A DNA stretch of 12,368 bases. Origin: Oscillospiraceae bacterium. GTDB taxonomy: Bacteria > Bacillota > Clostridia > Oscillospirales > CAG-272. The notes under the pieces are model-generated. The model was not told where the DNA came from. It saw only the letters and a list, made by a program, of their open reading frames with translations, and did no database searches. Made by a program: the position numbers and the translations under genes. Below are positions 1 to 4,836 of this stretch, piece after piece (positions within the stretch are counted from its first letter, which is position 1; each line of letters starts with the position of its first letter). The stretch covers positions 1-12,368 of the forward strand of contig SVRB01000039.1 in the NCBI GenBank assembly GCA_015065045.1, read 5' to 3'.

Positions 1-57
1 TCTGAAACCATGTTCCTTTTTGCGCTGGCGTTTCTTAGGCTGATACGTTCTAATCAT
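1..57 (-). CDS. rpmH: Ribosomal protein L34, 5' part (runs off window)
   Basis: Read on the minus strand from the ATG at 57-55, the first 19 codons give MIRTYQPKKRQRKKEHGFR, matching the conserved L34 N-terminus (M-x-R-T-[FY]-Q-P ... HGFR). L34 is a small basic protein of the large ribosomal subunit, usually about 44 residues, so a little over half is missing beyond the left edge. A strong Shine-Dalgarno site (AAGGAGGTG on the minus strand, 64-72) lies at normal distance and fixes the start. Divergent rpmH and dnaA is the classic arrangement beside bacterial origins; in relatives rnpA, yidC and jag follow rpmH. Identification is secure; only the C-terminus is unseen. Confidence 0.95.
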   Translation of the reverse strand, partial: MIRTYQPKKRQRKKEHGFR

Positions 58-101
58 TTCACGCACCTCCTTCAACTTCAAAATACTCAACGGTATTTTT
101 T

Positions 102-130
102 ATTATTACACAAAACACGCTGATTGTCAA
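102..130 (-). promoter_or_regulatory. Probable sigma-A promoter of rpmH
   Basis: On the minus strand a perfect -35 box TTGACA (125-130) is followed after 17 bp by AATAAT (102-107), which is preceded by TG as in extended -10 promoters. Transcription would begin near 95, leaving a short leader before the rpmH ribosome site. That leader contains a 7-bp hairpin (AAAATAC at 80-86 with GTATTTT at 93-99). Confidence 0.75.
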
Positions 131-202
131 GAGTTTTTTGCTTTTTTTCCCATTGTAAACCTTATTTTTTTCTTTTTATATGGCAGTTTTGTAAAAAAAT
201 CC

Positions 203-231
203 TTGCATTATATATATATATATGTTATAAT
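203..231 (+). promoter_or_regulatory. Probable sigma-A promoter of dnaA with (TA)7 spacer
   Basis: The -35 box TTGCAT (203-208) and a perfect -10 box TATAAT (226-231) are 17 bp apart, with TG at 223-224 making an extended -10. The spacer is (TA)7 (209-222) plus TGT. The predicted start is near 238, giving a leader of about 60 nt that is almost pure A/T until the dnaA ribosome site GAAGGGA (286-292). No other promoter as good lies upstream of dnaA. Confidence 0.8.
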
Positions 232-234
232 ATT

Positions 235-265
235 TTATATATAACTTGTGATTTATTATATATAA
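235..265 (+). repeat. Two identical palindromic AT decamers in the dnaA leader
   Basis: TTATATATAA, its own reverse complement, occurs at 235-244 and again at 256-265. The copies are offset by 21 bp, about two helical turns. The first overlaps the predicted dnaA transcription start. This could be an operator pair, an easily melted element, or a by-product of extreme AT content. No regulator is implied by the sequence alone. Confidence 0.45.
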
Positions 266-299
266 TATATTTTATATATTTTTTTGAAGGGAAATTTTT

Positions 300-1727
300 A
301 TGCAGTTTTTAGATGACCTTTGGGCGAACGTCCTTAAAAATATGAAAAAAACCTATGCCGAAACATTTATCGAATTATGGTTTAACGACCTTAAGCTTGA
401 GGTTTTGAACGATACCGATGCTGTTTTCATAAACAACAGCGACTTAAAATGCAATATACTTAACGAACGACACCTGCCTACGATAAAGCAATACTTAGAG
501 GAGCTTTTGGGGTATGAGGTAAGAGTAACGATTCTCTCTAACCAAAACGGCGACCCCGACCTTACTCCTTATATCACCGGCAAGATTACTTCCGATACAC
601 AGTCGGCGCTTTCTTCGGATACACAAGTAAATAACGTCTCAGCAGATGACGACGATATCGACGACAATCCCTTTGAGCAGGCGAGCAACATCTTCCCGTC
701 TTACCATACGCAATACACCTTTGAAAACTTTATCGTCGGTAACTCAAACAAGTTTGCATACGAAGCTTGTATCGCAGTTTGTAACTCGCTCGCGACTCAG
801 TTCAATCCTTTATTTATATACGGACAGAGCGGTCTCGGAAAGACGCACCTTCTTTACGCTATCAACAACTACGTGCTCAGCAAAAACAAAAACGCGAGTA
901 TAGTTTACGTAAAGGGTGAGGACTTCGCAAATCAGCTTATTGAAAACCTGCACCGCCGTTCACCTCTGACGTTCAGAGAAAAGTTCAGAGATAAATTCCG
1001 TAAAACAGATATTCTGCTTATCGACGATATTCAGTTTATCGCAGGTAAAGAATCTACTCAGGAAGAAATATTCCACACGTTTAACGCTCTTTACGATGCA
1101 GGTAAGCAGATAATTCTCACGAGCGACCGTCCTCCGAAAGAAATAAAAACTCTCGAAGAAAGACTCAGAACACGTTTTGAAGGCGGACTTATCGTTGATA
1201 TTCAGCCTCCGGACTACGAGCTTCGCTCGGCTATTATCAAGCATAAGGCTAAGAAGCACGGAGTAACGTTTACTCCCGACGTTCTTGATTATCTTGCCGA
1301 CAACCTCAGAAACAACGTAAGACAGATAGAAGGCGCTGTTAAGACTCTTGCGGCTCATTCTTTCTTAAAGGGCGCTGTGCTTGACGTTGAGCTTGCTAAG
1401 AAATGTATTTCCGAAATCGTTTCACATAACGAGCCGACTCACGTTACTATCGACAGAATATTTGACAAGATAACAAAAAAATACAGTATTTCAGAAGACG
1501 ACCTCAAGGGAACGAAGAGAAATCAGGAGATCGCAAGGGTCAGACACATCTGTATTTACATTATCAGAAACACAACGGATCTTTCCTTGAAGAAGATCGG
1601 AGACATATTCTCACGCGACCACGCGACAATAAAATCATCATTGAACAAGATCGAAACTGACGTAAAAGAAAACTCACTTCTTGAAATTGAGATCAACGAG
1701 CTTATTGATGAGATAATGAAAAAATAA
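300..1727 (+). CDS. dnaA: Chromosomal replication initiator DnaA
   Basis: DnaA is the AAA+ initiator that binds DnaA boxes, forms an ATP-dependent filament on oriC, melts it and helps load the helicase. The 475-residue product is of normal length. Residues 1-~85 fit domain I, and ~86-135 form an acidic, low-complexity linker (DADDDDIDDN-like). The AAA+ domain has Walker A GQSGLGKTH (175-183), Walker B ILLIDDIQF (238-246) and the box VII region RLRTRFEGGL (288-297). C-terminal domain IV carries the DNA-binding signature RDHATIKSSL (439-448), close to the usual RDHTTV form. The start at 300 is set by GAAGGGA eight bases upstream and by alignment of the N-terminus. In box VII the residue after RFE is Gly, where Bacillus has Trp; this may be lineage-typical. 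The gene is followed directly by DnaA boxes, so autoregulation is plausible. Identification is certain. Confidence 0.99.
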   Translation: MQFLDDLWANVLKNMKKTYAETFIELWFNDLKLEVLNDTDAVFINNSDLKCNILNERHLPTIKQYLEELLGYEVRVTILSNQNGDPDLTPYITGKITSDTQSALSSDTQVNNVSADDDDIDDNPFEQASNIFPSYHTQYTFENFIVGNSNKFAYEACIAVCNSLATQFNPLFIYGQSGLGKTHLLYAINNYVLSKNKNASIVYVKGEDFANQLIENLHRRSPLTFREKFRDKFRKTDILLIDDIQFIAGKESTQEEIFHTFNALYDAGKQIILTSDRPPKEIKTLEERLRTRFEGGLIVDIQPPDYELRSAIIKHKAKKHGVTFTPDVLDYLADNLRNNVRQIEGAVKTLAAHSFLKGAVLDVELAKKCISEIVSHNEPTHVTIDRIFDKITKKYSISEDDLKGTKRNQEIARVRHICIYIIRNTTDLSLKKIGDIFSRDHATIKSSLNKIETDVKENSLLEIEINELIDEIMKK

Positions 1728-1743
1728 AGCTTGTCTCCCTCTG

Positions 1744-1775
1744 TTTTCAACAGGTGTTGAAAATGATGTTGAAAA
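1744..1775. promoter_or_regulatory. Triple DnaA-box cluster with a perfect inverted pair
   Basis: TTTTCAACA lies on the plus strand at 1744-1752 and on the minus strand at 1755-1763 and 1767-1775. The first two form a perfect 9-bp inverted repeat with a 2-bp centre (GG); the second and third are direct repeats 12 bp apart. Each differs from TTATCCACA at two positions (A to T at 3, C to A at 6). They begin 17 bp after the dnaA stop codon. Confidence 0.75.
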
Positions 1776-1830
1776 CTTTTCTCCCTAAAAGACAGTGTTC
1801 TACGCTGATTCTATTCATTAGAAATACGAG

Positions 1831-1839
1831 TTTTCCACA
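1831..1839 (+). promoter_or_regulatory. DnaA box (TTTTCCACA)
   Basis: TTTTCCACA matches the relaxed consensus TTWTNCACA exactly and differs from TTATCCACA at one position. The overlapping run GTTTTCACA at 1845-1853 may be a weak second site. Confidence 0.8.
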
Positions 1840-1905
1840 GGAAAGTTTTCACATAAAAAGTTGTTGATTTTTTTGTTGAAATTTGACCGGATTTTGTCTA
1901 TTTGA

Positions 1906-1914
1906 TAATCCACA
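1906..1914 (+). promoter_or_regulatory. DnaA box (TAATCCACA), possible promoter overlap
   Basis: TAATCCACA has one mismatch to TTATCCACA. It overlaps a possible promoter reading toward dnaN: TTGACC at 1883-1888 with GATAAT at 1904-1909 (15-bp spacer) or TAATCC at 1906-1911 (17-bp spacer). DnaA binding here could therefore repress dnaN; this is inference. Confidence 0.65.
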
Positions 1915-1940
1915 TTTCTTTCAACCTTATTATGTTACGA

Positions 1941-1949
1941 TTATCAACA
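1941..1949 (+). promoter_or_regulatory. DnaA box (TTATCAACA)
   Basis: TTATCAACA has one mismatch to TTATCCACA and is in the same orientation as the boxes at 1831, 1906 and 2003. Confidence 0.75.
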
Positions 1950-2002
1950 GGGAGAAAAATTTGCAAGTCAGCCTGACTCAATGCTTTTTTTGATTTCTAA
2001 CA

Positions 2003-2011
2003 TTTTCCACA
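2003..2011 (+). promoter_or_regulatory. DnaA box adjoining the unwinding element
   Basis: TTTTCCACA is followed at once by CCCCC (2012-2016) and then the triplet array. A DnaA box, a short G/C run and DnaA-trios is the arrangement described for Bacillus subtilis, where DnaA is loaded from the last box onto one strand. Confidence 0.85.
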
Positions 2012-2015
2012 CCCC

Positions 2016-2036
2016 CTAATAATACTATTACTACTA
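2016..2036 (+). promoter_or_regulatory. DnaA-trio array / DNA unwinding element
   Basis: Seven consecutive triplets in strict 3-nt phase end in TA: CTA, ATA, ATA, CTA, TTA, CTA, CTA. On the opposite strand these read as TAN trios, as in the DnaA-trio motif that guides DnaA filament assembly on single strands. A TA-rich stretch (about 2038-2060) follows and would melt easily. The match to the known layout is strong, but function is inferred. Confidence 0.85.
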
Positions 2037-2060
2037 CAATCTCTTATATATATACTTTAT

Positions 2061-2087
2061 GCTTTTTCTGTCCTTCGGACGAAAAGC
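2061..2087 (+). other. Hairpin in the dnaN leader
   Basis: GCTTTT (2061-2066) pairs with AAAAGC (2082-2087), and GTCC (2070-2073) with GGAC (2077-2080), around a TTC loop with an internal TCT/G asymmetry. It ends about 23 nt before the dnaN ribosome site (AAGGAAG, 2111-2117). A possible promoter for dnaN (TTACTA 2028-2033, 17 bp, TATACT 2051-2056) would place this hairpin at the very 5' end of the transcript, a position that often stabilises mRNA. No T-run follows, so it is not a plus-strand terminator. Confidence 0.5.
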
Positions 2088-2123
2088 TAAAAAAACGGTT
2101 TATAAAAAGAAAGGAAGAACATT

Positions 2124-3257
2124 ATGAAGATCATTTTTGAGAAAAATATACTTAACACAGTGCTTAACGCTGCTATGAGCGCAGTATCCACTAAGAATAT
2201 TATTCCCGCTACTGCAGGTATACTTATCACTACCCTTGGTAGCGAAAAGGTTACAGTAACGGCATACGACCTTGAAAAAGGTATTACAACTACCGTTCCC
2301 GCTACAGTTCTTGAAGAGGGCGAGTACGTTATTAACGCTATAAGACTTAATCAGATCATAAAGACACTTTCCGACAGTCAGGTTACTATTGAGGTTGACG
2401 ATAAGTGTATGACAAAGATCACAAGCGGTAAGTCAGAATTCAGTATGCCGGCGCTCCCCGGCTCAGACTTCCCGAGTACGCCTACGGTTGATACAGGTAA
2501 AGAGCTTGCTATTCCTCAGAGCGTTATGAGAAGTATGATCAGCCGTACTATATTCGCAGTTGCTCAGACTGACCAAAGACCTATTTACTGCGGTGTTTAT
2601 TTTGAGGTTAAGGGCTCAAAGATAATCGCAGTATCATGCGATAGCTTCAGACTTGCTTTTACAGAGCAGGAATGTGATATAAAGAAGAATGAAGAAGCTT
2701 TGGAGGATATGTCGTTTATCGTTCCCGGTAAGACTCTTATCGAGCTTATGAAATTCCTTAACGACAGTGACGAGGAAGTTGTTAATATCAGAGTCGGCGG
2801 TAAGCACGCTTTATTTAACGTAGAAAACTTTACCTTCTTTACAAGACTTCTTGAAGGTCAGTATATTGAATATAACAGATATATCCCTAAAGATAACACC
2901 ATCTTTGTTACAGTAAATACAGACGAGCTTACAGACAGCCTTGAAAGAGCTGCTCTTATTACAGAAGAAAAAGCTCAGGTAAGAAATTTTGTTAAGTGTA
3001 ACTTTAACGATAATACTCTCGTTATAACAGCAAACGCCGTTTCAGGTAACGTTTATGACGAGGTTGCAATCGAAAAGACCGGCGATGATATTGAAATAGC
3101 ATTTACATGCCGTTATCTCCTTGATGCTTTGAGAGTTTGTAACGTGGAGAATATTAAGCTTTCATTGTCAGGTCCGCTCAGAGCTATGCTTATTGAACCC
3201 GCTAACGATGAAAAAGAAAAGTTCCTGTTTGTAACACTTCCCACAAGAATGAAATAA
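2124..3257 (+). CDS. dnaN: DNA polymerase III beta subunit (sliding clamp)
   Basis: DnaN forms the ring-shaped homodimer that tethers polymerase III, and also binds other replication and repair proteins. The 377-residue length matches Gram-positive clamps (about 378). Family landmarks include MKIIFEKNIL at the N-terminus, the first-domain run EFSMPALPGSDFP (~105-117), the second-domain run ending CDSFRLAF (~172-179), and the C-terminal LPTRMK, which corresponds to the conserved MPMRL-like tail lining the partner-binding pocket. The start has a good Shine-Dalgarno site, AAGGAAG, at 2111-2117. The gene follows oriC and is 28 bp upstream of recF, so co-transcription of dnaN, recF and remB is likely. 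Identification is certain. Confidence 0.99.
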   Translation: MKIIFEKNILNTVLNAAMSAVSTKNIIPATAGILITTLGSEKVTVTAYDLEKGITTTVPATVLEEGEYVINAIRLNQIIKTLSDSQVTIEVDDKCMTKITSGKSEFSMPALPGSDFPSTPTVDTGKELAIPQSVMRSMISRTIFAVAQTDQRPIYCGVYFEVKGSKIIAVSCDSFRLAFTEQECDIKKNEEALEDMSFIVPGKTLIELMKFLNDSDEEVVNIRVGGKHALFNVENFTFFTRLLEGQYIEYNRYIPKDNTIFVTVNTDELTDSLERAALITEEKAQVRNFVKCNFNDNTLVITANAVSGNVYDEVAIEKTGDDIEIAFTCRYLLDALRVCNVENIKLSLSGPLRAMLIEPANDEKEKFLFVTLPTRMK

Positions 3258-3285
3258 GGGGTATTATTAAAAAAACTTCTGAAAT

Positions 3286-4362
3286 ATGATATGTAAAAAA
3301 ATCAGTTTTACAGACTTTCGTAATATACAAAAGGCGGAAATAGAATTTTGTGAGGGCGTTAATATTCTATATGGCAACAACGCTGAGGGTAAGACTAACG
3401 CGCTTGAGGGAATCTATTTGTTTGCCAACGGAAAAAGCTTCAGAACGTCTAATGACAGAGATCTTATTAACTTTTCAAAGGATATAAGCTTTGTAAAAAT
3501 GGATTTCGAGGATTCTTCGAGAAATCATAATATGGAAATGAAGCTTGTACGTGGAAGCAGAAAGCTTTGCTACAGAAACGGGGTAAATATAAAAAAGCTA
3601 TCCGATTTTGTGGGTTATTTCAGAGCAGTTCTGTTTTGTCCCGAGCATTTGTCGGTCATTAAAGACGGGCCAAGCGAAAGACGTTCGTTTCTTGACGCGG
3701 CTATCTGCCAGATAAAGCCCTTTTATTTGTCCTCGCTTCAAAAGTATAATAATATTTTGAATCAGAGAAATATGCTCTTGAAAAACTACGAGGATAATAA
3801 AGAAGACTTTAACAGAACTATAGAATTATGGTCTGCCTATCTTGCGAGGGAAGCTTCTCTTATCGCAAGAGAAAGATACGAATACGTTAAGATACTAAAT
3901 TCGCACGTTAAGGATTTTTTTAACGATATGACGAACGGCAGAGAGGATACTTACCTCGAATATAACAAGGTATTGACCGAGGATGAGTATTACGAAAAGC
4001 TGACTCATAATTATGAAAAAGAAATTCAAGCCGGCAGTACGCTTTACGGTATCCATAAGGACGATATTGACATATATCTGAACGGGCGCGAGGCGAGAAG
4101 CTTTTGTTCACAAGGACAGCAGAGATGTCTTGCCCTTGCGATGAAGCTCGGCGAGGGCGAAATATCAAGACAGGTAACGGGTGAATACCCCGTACTACTA
4201 TTCGACGATATTTTCAGCGAGCTTGATTCAAAGAGAAAAGAATACGTTACTAACGGCATAAAGAAATGTCAGGTTATTATAACGAGCTGCGAAAAAGAGG
4301 GCATACAGAACGTTGCGGGTAACGTTATTCAGGTGGAAAAGGGTAGCTACTCTAAAATTTAA
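3286..4362 (+). CDS. recF: DNA replication and repair protein RecF
   Basis: RecF is an SMC-like ATPase that, with RecO and RecR, loads RecA at gaps and helps restart stalled forks. The 358-residue product has normal length. Visible motifs are the N-terminal KKISFTDFRNI strand, Walker A GNNAEGKT (30-37), the ABC-type signature SQGQQR (275-280), and Walker B with the D-loop, LLFDDIFSELD (~304-314). The start gives the expected family N-terminus, but no convincing Shine-Dalgarno site is within range: the only candidate, AAGGGG, is about 25 bp upstream. Translation may therefore be weak or coupled to dnaN, 28 bp upstream. In Bacillus and many Clostridia the S4-domain gene yaaA/rlbA sits between dnaN and recF; it is absent here. 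Identification is certain. Confidence 0.98.
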   Translation: MICKKISFTDFRNIQKAEIEFCEGVNILYGNNAEGKTNALEGIYLFANGKSFRTSNDRDLINFSKDISFVKMDFEDSSRNHNMEMKLVRGSRKLCYRNGVNIKKLSDFVGYFRAVLFCPEHLSVIKDGPSERRSFLDAAICQIKPFYLSSLQKYNNILNQRNMLLKNYEDNKEDFNRTIELWSAYLAREASLIARERYEYVKILNSHVKDFFNDMTNGREDTYLEYNKVLTEDEYYEKLTHNYEKEIQAGSTLYGIHKDDIDIYLNGREARSFCSQGQQRCLALAMKLGEGEISRQVTGEYPVLLFDDIFSELDSKRKEYVTNGIKKCQVIITSCEKEGIQNVAGNVIQVEKGSYSKI

Positions 4363-4377
4363 AGATAAAGAGAAGAT
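4363..4377 (+). repeat. 15-bp direct repeat, copy 1 (remB ribosome site)
   Basis: AGATAAAGAGAAGAT begins immediately after the recF stop and contains the remB ribosome-binding region (AAAGAGAAG). An identical copy lies 247 bp downstream at the end of remB. Both are preceded by TTAA, with one extra C before the second copy. Confidence 0.7.
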
Positions 4378-4379
4378 TT

Positions 4380-4628
4380 ATGTATATACATTTGGGAAAC
4401 AAAAAGAATATCCGAGAGAAAGATATAATCGGAATTTTTGATATGGACAAGGCTACGATGTCTAAGGTTACGCAAAAATTTCTGAATAAGAAAGAAAAAG
4501 AGAATAACCTTATTATGACAATAGACGAGCTTCCGAAATCACTTATTCTTACCGATAATAAAGTATATATGTCCCAGCTTTCACCCAACGCCATCTACGG
4601 CAGATTAACAGATAAAGAGAAGATATAA
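4380..4628 (+). CDS. remB: RemB-like DUF370 regulator
   Basis: The 82-residue product begins MYIHLGNKKNIREKDIIGIFD, matching the MYIHLG...DIVGIFD start of Bacillus RemB (YaaB, DUF370 family), and keeps the later PKS[IL].T...YxSxLS pattern. Bacillus RemA and RemB are linked to expression of biofilm matrix genes; RemA is a DNA-binding protein. The DNA-binding role of this protein is inferred from the family. Its place between recF and gyrB is the same as in Bacillus and supports orthology. It starts 17 bp after recF with a purine-rich ribosome site (AAAGAGAAG). The last codons (DKEKI) lie within a 15-bp repeat of the upstream intergenic sequence. There is no signal peptide or membrane segment, so it is likely cytoplasmic. 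Confidence 0.88.
   Translation: MYIHLGNKKNIREKDIIGIFDMDKATMSKVTQKFLNKKEKENNLIMTIDELPKSLILTDNKVYMSQLSPNAIYGRLTDKEKI
4610..4624 (+). repeat. 15-bp direct repeat, copy 2 (remB 3' end)
   Basis: This is the same AGATAAAGAGAAGAT as at 4363-4377, here encoding the C-terminal residues of RemB. It could be a remnant of a small duplication around remB, or coincidence in a purine-rich sequence. Confidence 0.7.
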
Positions 4629-4640
4629 AAAGCACAAAAT

Positions 4641-4712
4641 GTCAGGAGTTTCACTCCCGAACCCTTGACCAGAGGTACTTTTTGAAAAAAGAACCTCTGG
4701 ACTCCCCAAAAA
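4641..4712 (-). repeat. Structured intergenic repeat, copy A
   Basis: Read on the minus strand this segment has AGTTTTTGGGGAGTC, then a long hairpin, then GGTTCGGGAG and a second hairpin. It aligns along its length with 12065-12136 on the plus strand. In plus coordinates, hairpin 1 pairs CCAGAGGT (4669-4676) with ACCTCTGG (4693-4700) and CTTTTT (4678-4683) with AAAAAG (4686-4691), with one A/A mismatch. Hairpin 2 pairs GTCA (4641-4644) with TGAC (4666-4669) and GGAGT (4645-4649) with ACTCC (4653-4657). The stems differ from copy B while pairing is kept. It has no T-run and no coding sense. It lies in the remB-gyrB gap and could end or process the remB transcript. Confidence 0.75.
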
Positions 4713-4757
4713 CTTTCTATAAACTTCCTCTCGGGAGAAATTTTAAGCGAAATATTA

Positions 4758-4763
4758 TATAAT
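4758..4763 (+). promoter_or_regulatory. Possible -10 box of a gyrB promoter
   Basis: A perfect TATAAT lies in an AT-rich stretch 74 bp before the gyrB start. The expected -35 position (around 4735-4740, GAGAAA) is a poor match to TTGACA, so this is a weak call. A separate gyrB promoter is plausible because repeat A and a 208-bp gap separate gyrB from remB. Confidence 0.4.
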
Positions 4764-4790
4764 ATATAGAAATAATTTTAACTTCAAAAG

Positions 4791-4814
4791 TATCGAAAAA
4801 TACTCTTTTCGATA
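4791..4814 (+). promoter_or_regulatory. Inverted repeat in the gyrB leader
   Basis: TATCGAAAA (4791-4799) and TTTTCGATA (4806-4814) form a perfect 9-bp inverted repeat with a 6-base loop, ending 6 bp before the gyrB ribosome site AAGGAG (4821-4826). An alternative, mutually exclusive pairing is possible: AAAAGTAT (4786-4793) with ATAC...TTTT (4800-4809, bulged TC). It could be an operator or an RNA hairpin controlling translation; the sequence does not decide. Confidence 0.55.
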
Positions 4815-4836
4815 ATAAATAAGGAGAAATATCATA

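Larger units (their letters stand above)
1728..2123 (+). other. oriC: Replication origin oriC (dnaA-dnaN intergenic region)
   Basis: This 396-bp stretch has no credible gene. It has a cluster of DnaA-box-like sites close to TTATCCACA: 1744-1752, 1755-1763, 1767-1775, 1831-1839, 1906-1914, 1941-1949 and 2003-2011. The last is followed by a C-run, a phased triplet array and a TA-rich segment. Weaker candidates include GTTTTCACA (1845-1853) and the complement of TGTTGAAAT (1874-1882). Position, box density and the adjacent unwinding element match Firmicute origins. The rpmH-dnaA gap shows only one weak box-like site (104-112), so the origin looks concentrated here rather than strongly bipartite. 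Experimental origin activity is inferred. Confidence 0.92.

Noticed and set aside
104..112. DnaA box in the rpmH-dnaA gap (TATTACACA)
   Set aside because: Only a relaxed match with a mismatch at position 2, isolated, and overlapping the rpmH -10 box. It is insufficient to claim a bipartite origin.
124..312. 62-residue frame ahead of dnaA
   Set aside because: It is a run of aromatic and Ile/Tyr codons produced by the AT-rich promoter and leader, covers the dnaA promoter, has no ribosome site and overlaps dnaA.
960..1358. 132-codon minus-strand frame within dnaA
   Set aside because: It lies opposite the AAA+ domain of dnaA, resembles no protein and has no start signals.
4669..4700. Strong hairpin after remB considered as an intrinsic terminator
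   Set aside because: No T-run follows on either strand, and the same structure recurs at 12079-12111 behind an already terminated gene, so it is better described as a dispersed repeat.
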